Source: Chloroflexota bacterium
Lineage (GTDB): Bacteria > Chloroflexota > Dormibacteria > CF-121
Length of the DNA: 14,336 nucleotides
Direction: 5' to 3'
Assembly: GCA_005889395.1 (NCBI GenBank)
Contig: VBFX01000216.1
Location: forward strand, 1-14,336
Under the pieces are notes generated by a model. That model searched no databases. It saw only the letters and a program-made list of their open reading frames with translations, and was not told the origin of the DNA. Of the stretch, positions 1 through 6,633 are shown piece after piece; position 1 is the first letter of the stretch, and each line of letters begins with the position of its first letter. A program made the translations under genes and the position numbers.

Positions 1-484
1 TCCGATGGCGCAGGAAGAACTCGGCGGCACGCGCGGTCGCTTCGGGGAATCCACCGTGGGCCGCCAGGCCGCGAAGTGGTGGCAACGACTCGTGAAAGGA
101 GGAATGCGCGACGTTTGGGCGGCGGTCACAATTCCAGCCTCCGTCGGGCCATTGCCACTGCGTCAGGCGCGTGGCCAGCGCCATCACCCGCGGATCCGAC
201 CGCAGGCCGAGGTGGCAGCAGACGAGGAGGCCATTTCCATCCATCGAGGCGTGCTGCCGGTAGCGGCCAGAGATCTGAGGCGTCTTCCGCGCAGGGCCGA
301 GCAGCCATTGCAGCACGCGGTTGACAGCGCCCACGATTCGGTCGTCAGCTTCGGTGAGGCCGAGCTCGACGAGGCTCAGAAGACGCCAGTGCGCGCCCTG
401 CCACTTCTTATAAGGATGGCCGGGGTATTCCCGAAGCAGCGCTTCCAATCGGGGATCCATGCGTACGGCCTGCGCCACGGACAT
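1..484 (-). CDS. Terpene-cyclase/prenyltransferase-repeat protein (partial, 3' end outside window)
   Basis: The minus-strand frame from ATG 484 is open through base 1, giving the N-terminal 161 residues. It contains the motif QWQWPDGGWNCD at about residues 109-120, the aromatic/glycine repeat signature of the squalene-hopene cyclase and prenyltransferase alpha-toroid fold, followed by an SSFHES segment. A PYKKWQGAHW stretch lies near residues 24-33. From memory, bacterial proteins of this look are about 300 residues, much shorter than true squalene-hopene cyclases (about 630), and are usually annotated as hypothetical squalene-cyclase-like proteins. The catalytic DxDD motif is not in the visible part, so I assign the fold, not an activity. 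It starts about 30 bases after the ligase stop on the same strand and is probably the last gene of that operon. GTG 508 is an alternative start. The frame is closed upstream by the ligase stop itself. Confidence 0.8.
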   Translation of the reverse strand, partial: MSVAQAVRMDPRLEALLREYPGHPYKKWQGAHWRLLSLVELGLTEADDRIVGAVNRVLQWLLGPARKTPQISGRYRQHASMDGNGLLVCCHLGLRSDPRVMALATRLTQWQWPDGGWNCDRRPNVAHSSFHESLPPLRGLAAHGGFPEATARAAEFFLRHR

Positions 485-514
485 CGCCTCAGGAGGAGGA
501 TGCCACACGGGCCC

Positions 515-2248
515 TCAGGCGGGTTGCTTGCGCTGCCTCTGCTGGCGGAACAACTCGGCGATCTCCTTGACGGTTGTTGCGTCCTCGGGCCGCTTGTCCG
601 CGCTCCGGAAGGAGACGATTCGCGGGAAGCGAAGTGCGAACCCCGGCTCATCTCCGACCCTGCCGGCCGTGTGGCGCGGGCTCGGCGTGATCTCGTCGGC
701 CATCACCTCGACCACCACCTCGGGCTTGAGCCAGACATCGGGAACCAGGATCGAGTCCACACGCGCCGGCCGCTGGTCGACCTGAAGCTGGTCCGCGCGC
801 TCGTGGATCTGCCGCCATTCGGCGTCTGATAAGCCGGTGCCGAGCTTGGTGATGCTGGCAAAGCGGTCGTTGTCCGCGTCGTAGACGCCCCCCAGCAATG
901 CCCCGACGCCAAAGTCGGCGCGCTTGCCCTTGCCGAAGTAATACCCGATCAGAACCAGGTCGACGGTATCGTTCAGCTCTCCACTGGTATGGCGTTTGAG
1001 CTTGACCCAGTTGAAGTTGCGCGCGCCCGCCTGATATTTGGAATCCGGACGCTTGACCACGACGCCTTCCAGACCCTGGCTGATGGAGTCCAGCAGCGTC
1101 TTGGTCAGCACTTCGACCGAATCAGTCTTGATGATCGGCGCAGGCAGCAGCACGGTCGAGCCGGCGATCACCTCGTCGACCAGCGCGAGCCGCTCCTCGT
1201 AGGGCAGCTCGGTGAGATCGCGGCCGTTCCGATAGAGGATGTCGAAGACAAAGGCGACCAGCGGCAACTCCTGCGCCGCCTGCTCGATGCCGTGCTGCCG
1301 CCGGCGGCTCGCCGTCAGCTGGAACGGCAGGTACTCCTCCAATTCTTTGCTGTACGCGATCGCCTCGCCATCGAGGATGAGCGTGTCGTCCGTCAACTGT
1401 TGCGCGGCCGCGGTGAGCTCGGAAAACATCAGCGTGTAGTCCTCGAGGTTGCGCGAGAAGACGCGCACGGCCGCGCCGTTCTTGTGGATCTGCACGCGGA
1501 TGCCGTCGTATTTGGGTTGGACGGCAACCAGTCCAAGCCGCCTGATGACGGCCTCCGGATTGGGCAGCCGCTCCGCGAGCTGGCTGCGGATCGGCCGTCC
1601 GACCGTAATCTTCAGCGCGGTGACCTCGTCTTCCCCACCCGACCAGAAGGTCTTCGCGATCAAGCCCAGGTCAGAAACCCGGTTGTAGGCGCCTTCGAGC
1701 AGCGGCCGCAGCGAGCGGTCGCCCTTTTTGGCAAATGACAGCGCATCGAGGACGGTGGGATCACCAATACCGAGCCGCAGGCGACCCAGCGCCATACGAA
1801 CCAGGTGTTTGGCCGAGGCCGGGTCGACCTGTTTGAGCAGGGAGGCAAACAGCGAGCGTTTCTTTTCAACCGAACCGGCACCGGCGGCGCCCGCGATGTC
1901 CATCAGCCTGGCGTGCACCTCGGTCACCGGGAGCGTCGAGCTCGACGCGTTCCCCGCGAGTTGGGCCGCCACGAGCCCGAGGTCACCGAGCCGGCCGAAG
2001 AGCTTGGCGACCTCCGCGTTTGCCGTCGCGAAGGCCTGGGCGATCGCGGCAATGACCAGCTTCTCGCCGAGGCCGATTTCGACCGGCTCGAAGAAGGGGA
2101 CCAGCCGGCCCTGGATCTGGTAGGTCAGCGGCTGGATCTCGTCCGGCGAGCTTTTCGTGTAGAGCTCCGCCAGCGTCTTGACCAGCTCGTTCCTGCTGCT
2201 GGTGGATTCCAGCCGGTCGAGGTAAACGCTGAGTTCGGCGAATGTCAT
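515..2248 (-). CDS. ATP-dependent DNA ligase, archaeal/Lig1-like type
   Basis: This 577-residue protein seals nicks in duplex DNA using ATP. All nucleotidyltransferase motifs are visible: motif I KYDGIR with the adenylated lysine at K246, motif III LDGEAIA around residue 292-298, motif IIIa FDILY at 335-339, motif IV EGVVVKR at 394-400, motif V WVKLKR at 414-419, and motif VI with the following OB-fold signature RFPRIVSFR...DKRPEDATT at about 540-559. The first roughly 220 residues form the helical DNA-binding domain, with AYNRVSDLG near 187-195, typical of archaeal and eukaryotic-type ligases. No LigD-style polymerase or phosphoesterase domain is fused. Its ATG overlaps the NUDIX gene's stop as ATGA (2245-2248), which predicts translational coupling. 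Bacteria use the NAD-dependent LigA for replication, so this is probably an accessory repair ligase. That role is inferred; the family call is firm. Confidence 0.96.
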   Translation of the reverse strand: MTFAELSVYLDRLESTSSRNELVKTLAELYTKSSPDEIQPLTYQIQGRLVPFFEPVEIGLGEKLVIAAIAQAFATANAEVAKLFGRLGDLGLVAAQLAGNASSSTLPVTEVHARLMDIAGAAGAGSVEKKRSLFASLLKQVDPASAKHLVRMALGRLRLGIGDPTVLDALSFAKKGDRSLRPLLEGAYNRVSDLGLIAKTFWSGGEDEVTALKITVGRPIRSQLAERLPNPEAVIRRLGLVAVQPKYDGIRVQIHKNGAAVRVFSRNLEDYTLMFSELTAAAQQLTDDTLILDGEAIAYSKELEEYLPFQLTASRRRQHGIEQAAQELPLVAFVFDILYRNGRDLTELPYEERLALVDEVIAGSTVLLPAPIIKTDSVEVLTKTLLDSISQGLEGVVVKRPDSKYQAGARNFNWVKLKRHTSGELNDTVDLVLIGYYFGKGKRADFGVGALLGGVYDADNDRFASITKLGTGLSDAEWRQIHERADQLQVDQRPARVDSILVPDVWLKPEVVVEVMADEITPSPRHTAGRVGDEPGFALRFPRIVSFRSADKRPEDATTVKEIAELFRQQRQRKQPA

Positions 2249-2721
2249 CGCTGCGCTTCGAGGCGATCGATGAATGCGCGCTGGGCGGGGAGCAGCTTGC
2301 CGCGCGCGGAGTTGAGGTCAAACCACGCGGCCCGGTCCACCTCGGGGAACCTCTGCATCCGTCCCGACCGCGGCGGCCACTCCATCTCGAAGGTGTTACT
2401 GGTGGTTTTCGTCACGTCGAGGTCGCCGGACAGCGCCCAGCCGTGGACAACTTTGCCTCCCGTCTGGCGAACAGCGCCAAGGGAAGTTGGCTCTCCGTCG
2501 GGGGCCGCCACGCCGAGCTCCTCGTGAAATTCGCGCCGTGCCACGTCGATTCCCGTCTCATTCTCGGCGATCTCACCTTTGGGGATCGACCAGGCGCCGT
2601 CGTCGCGTTTCTGCCAGAACGGACCGCCGGGATGGACCAGGAGAACCTCGAGCCTCCCCTCCCGGTGCCGGTAGAGGATGAGGCCGGCACTCTGGGCTGA
2701 GCGTTTAGGCGGTTGCCTCAT
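2245..2721 (-). CDS. NUDIX hydrolase, COG4119-like
   Basis: The 158-residue protein carries a perfect Nudix box, G-x5-E-x7-REUxEExGU, at residues 49-71 (GEIAENE ... REFHEELGV). This helix binds Mg2+ and catalyses hydrolysis of a nucleoside diphosphate linked to another group. The preceding text RSAQSAGLILYR, VLLVHPGGPFW and AWSIPKGE resembles the COG4119 group of predicted NTP pyrophosphohydrolases. The substrate cannot be read from sequence; nucleotide-pool sanitation is a reasonable guess. It begins 17 bases before the end of the DUF1684 gene and ends in an ATGA overlap with the ligase start, so all three are probably translated from one message. Co-occurrence with a ligase suggests a job in DNA repair or clean-up of adenylated nucleotides, but that is inference. 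Confidence 0.93.
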   Translation of the reverse strand: MRQPPKRSAQSAGLILYRHREGRLEVLLVHPGGPFWQKRDDGAWSIPKGEIAENETGIDVARREFHEELGVAAPDGEPTSLGAVRQTGGKVVHGWALSGDLDVTKTTSNTFEMEWPPRSGRMQRFPEVDRAAWFDLNSARGKLLPAQRAFIDRLEAQR

Positions 2722-3244
2722 GCCCGGCAGCGAACGTCTTCTCGCCGGCGCGGATCGGGACCCTGAGCCAGTTCTCCGTGGGCGGCAATGGGCAGCTCCA
2801 CGCGGAGTCGTACGCGCAGTTGGGGTTGTAGGCGTAGTTGAAGTCGATGGTGACGTGGTCGTCGTGCGCCTCGACCTCTAGATAGCGTCCAGCTCCGTAA
2901 GTCTCGTGCCCGGACGTGGCGTCGCGGAAGGGAACAAAAAGCTCGGCCGAGTCCTCGGATGAATAGAGGGTCAACTGCGCCGGCTGCTCGTCCACCCGGA
3001 AGCGGACGAGACCGTAGCGATGGTAAACCTGTTCCTCGCCGCTACTCGTCCCCATGCGCACTTCTTCAGGATCGACCTCGCGGTCGATGCCCGCCTGGAT
3101 GACCAGTTGTGGGTTTTCGTCGAAATATTCCAGCCCCTGGAAGTTGCGGCGTTGATCGTCGGTCAGCGGCGAGTGCGGGTCGCGGGCAAAGACCCCGTCC
3201 TTCTCGGCTCGAAACCGCTTGAGCTCGGAGGTGTTCACGCTCAT
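2705..3244 (-). CDS. DUF1684 family protein
   Basis: A soluble protein of 179 residues if started at ATG 3244; GTG 3250 would add two residues. The C-terminal half has the DUF1684 hallmark: FNYAYNPNCAYDS followed by WSCPLPPTENWL and PIRAGEK. The middle contains the beta-rich stretch RFRVDEQPAQLTLYSSED and LFVPFRDATSG with YGAGRYLEVE. The family has no established reaction that I can name. No signal peptide or membrane segment is visible. It opens the run DUF1684-NUDIX-ligase-cyclase-like, overlapping the NUDIX start by 17 bases. No convincing Shine-Dalgarno sequence precedes either start. The 77-83 bases separating it from the LysE-type gene could hold the operon promoter, but I could not pick out a clear one. 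Confidence 0.92.
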   Translation of the reverse strand: MSVNTSELKRFRAEKDGVFARDPHSPLTDDQRRNFQGLEYFDENPQLVIQAGIDREVDPEEVRMGTSSGEEQVYHRYGLVRFRVDEQPAQLTLYSSEDSAELFVPFRDATSGHETYGAGRYLEVEAHDDHVTIDFNYAYNPNCAYDSAWSCPLPPTENWLRVPIRAGEKTFAAGHEATA

Positions 3245-3316
3245 GTACACCGAAACGGACGCGGAGCCTCGTCTATTCCCATCTCTTTCCAGTCCTTATC
3301 GGCCAAATGCCATTAG

Positions 3317-3340
3317 CGAGCGCACTCTCAACGGCGCTCG
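3317..3340 (-). terminator. Candidate hairpin at the end of the LysE-type gene
   Basis: A perfect 7-base inverted repeat (CGAGCGC / GCGCTCG, 3317-3323 and 3334-3340) with a 10-base loop straddles the stop codon at 3328-3330 of the LysE-type gene. On the minus strand it would form a GC-rich stem at the end of that transcript. No T-run follows, so it is not a classical intrinsic terminator. It could attenuate read-through into the downstream DUF1684 operon or be chance in GC-rich DNA. Confidence 0.3.
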
Positions 3341-3960
3341 GTGGCAAGGCGTAACCCGAGGCCGATGAGAACGAGCCCAGTAACAGCCCCGATACTGCGA
3401 CGCACTCGATCGCGCCGCAGCACGTCGCCGGCTCGCGCCACCACCAGCGCGTAGCCGGTCAGCCACGTCAGGGTCATGACATTGAACAGCAGTCCGAGCA
3501 TCAGCAGTGTCGCGAATGATCCCTGCCCGGGAGCGATGAACTGCGGCAGGAGACTCGAGAAGAAGACCGCCATCTTCGGGTTCCCGAGGTTGCTCAGGAC
3601 CCCCTGCCGGTAGGCGGCGAGGCGACCAGGCCCATGAGGCAAGTCGACGGTCGCTCTCGCATGGCCACCTCGAGGCCGTAACGCGGCGTACAGCGCCTGC
3701 GCGCCGAGAAAGACGAGATAGGCGGCGCCGGCCAATCTCAACGCGGTGAACACCGGTTCCGAAGCGACGATGAGCGCCGCAAGGCCGGCACTCGTGGCGA
3801 CGGTCCAGACGAACTGTCCGCTCGCCACGCCCCAGGCGGTCAGAACCCCCGACCGACGACCGCCGGCGAGCGTGTTGCGGATGGTCAATGCGGTGTCCTG
3901 GCCGGGCGTGACGATGACCAGGATGGAGACGCCGAGGAATGCAGCAAGATTGACCGCCAT
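3328..3960 (-). CDS. LysE/RhtB-family amino-acid (or small-metabolite) exporter
   Basis: I choose ATG 3960, giving 210 residues, the usual length for LysE/RhtB permeases. The frame stays open to 4047, but the extra N-terminus is poor in hydrophobic residues. The first membrane segment runs into the family signature TPGQDTALTIRNTLAGGRR, followed by GVLTAWGVASG. Further hydrophobic segments lie near residues 40-60, 65-85, 120-140, 145-170 and 185-205, with SNLGNPKMAVFFSSLLPQF in the middle, a highly typical LysE feature. It would sit in the inner membrane and export amino acids or related compounds by proton exchange; the substrate is unknown. Its 5' end overlaps or nearly abuts the divergent greA-like gene. 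No Shine-Dalgarno sequence is seen. A TATCGT hexamer six bases before the ATG would fit a leaderless transcript. Confidence 0.92.
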   Translation of the reverse strand: MAVNLAAFLGVSILVIVTPGQDTALTIRNTLAGGRRSGVLTAWGVASGQFVWTVATSAGLAALIVASEPVFTALRLAGAAYLVFLGAQALYAALRPRGGHARATVDLPHGPGRLAAYRQGVLSNLGNPKMAVFFSSLLPQFIAPGQGSFATLLMLGLLFNVMTLTWLTGYALVVARAGDVLRRDRVRRSIGAVTGLVLIGLGLRLATERR

Positions 3961-4459
3961 CACGTCACGATACGATGGATCGATCGCGAAGTCCAACGAC
4001 ACTGGCGCCCCGATCCCGATAACCGCCGTCGGCTTCCAAGCCCTCAAGGCCGAGTTGTCGGAGCTCCGCGCGCGCCGGCCTGCCCTGGTCGATGAAGTCG
4101 CGGCCGCGCGCTCCCAGGGAGACCTGAGTGAGAACTTCGCTTATCACGACGCCCGCCAGCACCTGGGCATGCTCGACGGTCGCATCCAGACCATCGAAGC
4201 CACCCTCGCTCGGGCGCAGGTCGTCGAGCAAGGCGATGCCCAGGGTGTCGCCCGGATCGGCTCCACGGTGGTGGTGCGTGACGAGTTCGGCGAATCCACC
4301 TATCAGATCGTGGGTCCGACCGAGGGGAACATGGCGCGCGGTCTGATGTCGACCGCCTCACCCCTCGGCAGCGCCTTGCTCGATCATCGCGCGGGCGACA
4401 CGGTGACCTTCAAGACTCCTGGAGGGGAGCGTCAGGCAACGGTCATCAGTATCACCTGA
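3950..4459 (+). CDS. GreA/GreB-family transcription elongation (transcript cleavage) factor; start uncertain
   Basis: Gre factors enter the RNA polymerase secondary channel and stimulate cleavage of backtracked RNA. The N-terminal coiled coil is clear from ITAVGFQALKAELSELR through the tip QGDLSENFAYHDARQ to LDGRIQTIEATLARAQVVE. The acidic tip residues equivalent to GreA D41 and E44 are kept (D58 and E61 from this start). The C-terminal FKBP-like domain ends with STASPLGSALLDHRAGDTV. The start is a problem: no ATG or GTG lies just upstream in frame. The nearest in-frame candidates are TTG 3950 (used here, 169 residues) and ATG 3923, both inside the divergent LysE gene. ATG 3975 would sit where a GreA start is expected but is in another frame; one extra base in the CCCC run at 4008-4011 would join it. 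The gene identity is firm, the 5' end is not. Confidence 0.88.
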   Translation: MTAITSRYDGSIAKSNDTGAPIPITAVGFQALKAELSELRARRPALVDEVAAARSQGDLSENFAYHDARQHLGMLDGRIQTIEATLARAQVVEQGDAQGVARIGSTVVVRDEFGESTYQIVGPTEGNMARGLMSTASPLGSALLDHRAGDTVTFKTPGGERQATVISIT

Positions 4460-4473
4460 CGGATCGCCTTCAG

Positions 4474-4974
4474 ATGCGGACGATCGCGACAATCGGCATC
4501 TACCAATCCAGCCTCGACGATTTCCTCGACACACTCAGGCGCCATCGGGCTGCGATGATGGTCGACGTCCGGCAGCGGCGGGGCGTTCGCGGCCGCGAAT
4601 ACGCCTGGGCCAACTCGCTCCGGCTGCAGGCGGCGCTGGCGCAGGCCGGAATCCCCTACCGGCACGTGCGGGAGCTGGCGCCCACGACCGAGTTGCGCCA
4701 GCTGCAATACCGCGAGGATGACCGGCTCAGAGTCGGAAGGCGCTCACGAGTCGAGCTGGCCGAAGAGTACCGGCGGCGCTACCTCCACGAGGTGCTCGAC
4801 CAGGTCGACCTGGGAGCCATCCTCGAATCACTGCCAGAGGACGCCATGTCGGCCCTCCTGTGCGTCGAGCGAGACGCTCGCGCCTGCCACCGCTCTCTGA
4901 TCGCGGCTCGGCTTCAGGCCCAGTACGGCGTCCCCATTCTCAATCTCGGGCCAGGGTCACGTCACCAACGGTGA
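4474..4974 (+). CDS. DUF488 domain protein
   Basis: A 166-residue soluble protein with the DUF488 layout: an N-terminal TIGIYQSSLDDFLDTLRRH strand-helix, MVDVRQRRG, and the C-terminal LLCVERDARACHRSLIAARL, corresponding to the family's cysteine/histidine signature (C-x-ER-D-x3-CHR). The biochemical function of the family is not established as far as I know. It starts 14 bases after the greA-like stop and is probably co-transcribed with it. There is no good Shine-Dalgarno sequence. Its last 35 bases overlap the 3' end of the convergent membrane-protein gene (4940-5470). The start MRTIATIG fits family N-termini, which begin close to the TIG motif. Confidence 0.9.
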   Translation: MRTIATIGIYQSSLDDFLDTLRRHRAAMMVDVRQRRGVRGREYAWANSLRLQAALAQAGIPYRHVRELAPTTELRQLQYREDDRLRVGRRSRVELAEEYRRRYLHEVLDQVDLGAILESLPEDAMSALLCVERDARACHRSLIAARLQAQYGVPILNLGPGSRHQR

Positions 4975-5470
4975 CCAGTAGGTCCCAGGTATTGCGCAAG
5001 GAGACGAGCAGAAGGACCACGGTCGCGACCACGAGCCAGGTAAACGCTTGAGACGATGAGAACAGCAGGACGCCTGCCACCGTAACGGCGAGGTAGCTGG
5101 CAGCACTCAAGCCAAACCGCAGAAGCAGCCGGGCACGATCACGCGGTCGCATTTGCAGGGTCCGGTCCTGGCTTTGCAATGCCGCGGCCAGGCTTGGCGT
5201 CGTGATGATGAGGCTGGCGAGACCCGAGGCGATGAGCTCGACGGCGGCCGTCGACCGATCTTGAGGGATGACCATGAAAAGGGCGACGAAAAGAATCGCG
5301 CCGAAGTTCGCGAGTGTCACGCGGGCGAGGCTGCGCACCTCAGAACTCGCGATCACGACCCGCAGGTGCAACGACAGGCCGACGAACAGAAGGCCAACCA
5401 GGGTGGCCGCGGCCGTGCCGGCAAGGATGTAGAAATCGTGCCAGCCGCCTACTGCCGTCTGAAATGACAC
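4940..5470 (-). CDS. Small multi-pass membrane protein, unknown function
   Basis: A 176-residue protein from GTG 5470. I do not recognise a named family. About five hydrophobic segments are visible at residues 16-36 (LAGTAAATLVGLLFVGLSLHL), 52-69, 77-96, 115-135 and 139-157, separated by short Arg-rich loops (QMRPRDRARLLLR). The opening GWHDFYILAGTAAATLVGLLFVG looks conserved rather than random, and the codon pattern is that of a real gene. It would sit in the cytoplasmic membrane. It is convergent with the DUF488 gene (35-base overlap) and divergent from another small membrane protein 55 bases away. No clear ribosome site is seen before the GTG. Confidence 0.75.
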   Translation of the reverse strand: MSFQTAVGGWHDFYILAGTAAATLVGLLFVGLSLHLRVVIASSEVRSLARVTLANFGAILFVALFMVIPQDRSTAAVELIASGLASLIITTPSLAAALQSQDRTLQMRPRDRARLLLRFGLSAASYLAVTVAGVLLFSSSQAFTWLVVATVVLLLVSLRNTWDLLVTVGDVTLARD

Positions 5471-5516
5471 GCGCGCCTAGTCTGGCAGGTTTACTATGAC
5501 GCCAAATAACTCGGAC

Positions 5517-5521
5517 GGAGG
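5517..5521 (+). promoter_or_regulatory. Shine-Dalgarno site that fixes the start at 5526
   Basis: GGAGG lies four bases before ATG 5526. The upstream in-frame ATG at 5496 has no such site, so 5526 is preferred for the membrane protein. A TACTAT hexamer at 5491-5496 could be a -10 element, but no matching -35 is evident. Confidence 0.65.
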
Positions 5522-5525
5522 ACAT

Positions 5526-5984
5526 ATGGCCGCACTCGACACGCTCGTTAACCCGCCATTCGCCAACGATCCACCAGTCAAAGTGAACCTCGATGCCAAG
5601 GTGGTGGGACTCGTGGTTGCCATTCTCGCCGCCCTCGGGGCGCTGCTCTCACTCCTGGCACTGCTCGCCCTGTTAGGAGCCGGCGCCGTCGCCGGATCTA
5701 CGTTTGGCGGAATCTTCTTCATTGCTCTCATTGGCGTCCTTGTCACCCTGGTCGCCGACGTCATGGCGGCGATCGGTGGCTGGCAGATGTATCAAGGAAG
5801 CGAAAGCGGCAAACGGCTGGCGATCTACGGGTTGGCGCTCGCCTTCGTCGCCCAAATCGTCCAGATGATTGGTTTCGGATCCGCTGGGGGGATCCTGGGG
5901 CTGATTCTGCTGGCAATCGTCTATTACGCCATCGTGGTCAGCCGTTATCCAGGTCAGGCGCCCAGCGCCAGTCGCGGCGTGTAA
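5526..5984 (+). CDS. Small four-helix membrane protein, unknown function
   Basis: A 152-residue protein with no family I can name. After a polar N-terminus of about 22 residues it has hydrophobic segments at about 26-54 (rich in L/A), 56-80, 96-113 (AIYGLALAFVAQIVQMIGF) and 118-136 (GILGLILLAIVYYAIVVS), with a GGWQMYQGSESGKRL loop between the second and third. It is predicted to be an integral membrane protein with a short cytoplasmic C-terminal tail. It is divergently transcribed from the membrane gene at 4940-5470 and convergent with the YceI gene, whose stop lies three bases beyond. The start at 5526 rests on a good ribosome site; ATG 5496 would add ten polar residues. Confidence 0.75.
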   Translation: MAALDTLVNPPFANDPPVKVNLDAKVVGLVVAILAALGALLSLLALLALLGAGAVAGSTFGGIFFIALIGVLVTLVADVMAAIGGWQMYQGSESGKRLAIYGLALAFVAQIVQMIGFGSAGGILGLILLAIVYYAIVVSRYPGQAPSASRGV

Positions 5985-5987
5985 GAC

Positions 5988-6566
5988 CTACGGCGCGGAG
6001 GTCGTCCCGGCACGGTTACTCGTGCTGCCGGCCTCCACCTTTTTCTCCACCTCGACGAGTTCGCCCTCGATGTTGATCTGGATATCGTGGCTGACCACGA
6101 ATTTGCCATCCGCCACCGCATCGAAGTTCATGCCGAAGTCCTTGCGGTTGATCGTGGTCTCCGCGGCGTAGCCAATCCGATGGCCCATCTGAGGATCGTT
6201 GAATTCGCCGTACTTCACCACCTTCAGGGTCACCGGCTTCGTCGTACCCTTGATCGTGAGATCGCCGGTCATGGTGCCGCGGTCCTCCCCTTTTTTCTCG
6301 ATCTTCGTGCTCTTGAAAGTGATCGTTGGATATTTCTCCGCCTCCAGGAAGTACGAGGAGCGCAGGTCGTTGTCTCGCTGCTCATTGTGGGTGCGGATGC
6401 TGGCCGTTCGGATGGTAACGTCGACCTTCGAGCGCTCTGGCTGGTCAGGATAGATGTCACCGGTCGCGGTCACTTCGGAGAAGTTACCGCGAACCGTCAT
6501 CATGCCAAAATGCTTTGCCGAGAACTCCACTTGCGTATGCAGTGGATCAAAGGTCCAGGTAGCCAT
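5988..6566 (-). CDS. YceI-family lipocalin-like protein
   Basis: From ATG 6566 the protein has 192 residues. It shows the YceI pattern: N-terminal TWTFDPLHTQVEFSAKH followed by FGMMTVRGNFSE, the conserved SIRTHNEQRDNDLRSSYFLEAEKYPTI-type block at about residues 58-84 and a GDLTIKGTTKPVTL block in the middle, then RKDFGMNFD near the C-terminal half. The fold is a beta-barrel that binds polyisoprenoid or similar amphiphiles. The E. coli protein is periplasmic and the catalytic or transport role is unclear. No signal peptide is present here, so it is probably cytoplasmic. ATG 6566 is chosen because GGAGGAGG lies six bases upstream. An upstream extension to 6602 lacks a ribosome site. It diverges from an HxlR regulator that likely controls it. 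Confidence 0.95.
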   Translation of the reverse strand: MATWTFDPLHTQVEFSAKHFGMMTVRGNFSEVTATGDIYPDQPERSKVDVTIRTASIRTHNEQRDNDLRSSYFLEAEKYPTITFKSTKIEKKGEDRGTMTGDLTIKGTTKPVTLKVVKYGEFNDPQMGHRIGYAAETTINRKDFGMNFDAVADGKFVVSHDIQINIEGELVEVEKKVEAGSTSNRAGTTSAP

Positions 6567-6572
6567 TGATCG

Positions 6573-6580
6573 CCTCCTCC
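6573..6580 (-). promoter_or_regulatory. Shine-Dalgarno site that fixes the YceI start
   Basis: The minus strand reads GGAGGAGG here, six bases before ATG 6566. This strong site supports the shorter, family-typical N-terminus over the longer open frame to 6602. Confidence 0.75.
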
Positions 6581-6617
6581 CGGATTCAGTCCGTACGGGC
6601 AACTTACCATCGCTAGC

Positions 6618-6633
6618 TTACTTTTTGCAAGTT
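6618..6633. promoter_or_regulatory. Candidate HxlR/YodB-like operator
   Basis: TTACTTTTTGCAAGTT contains the inverted repeat ACTT-TTTGC-AAGT (6620-6632). From memory it resembles operators of DUF24/HxlR regulators such as YodB of Bacillus subtilis (TTACTATTTGTAAGTA-like). It lies between the divergent yceI-like and hxlR-like genes, the expected place for an autoregulated HxlR dimer. A second CTTAC occurs 14 bases away (6603-6607 versus 6617-6621). Confidence 0.5.

Noticed and set aside
5..829. A 274-codon plus-strand frame over the start of the window
   Set aside because: It lies antisense to the ligase C-terminus (motif VI) and to the terpene-cyclase-repeat gene, both of which carry real family motifs on the minus strand.
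989..1738. A 249-codon plus-strand frame inside the ligase gene
   Set aside because: Antisense to the ligase adenylation domain containing K246; composition is typical of a GC shadow frame.
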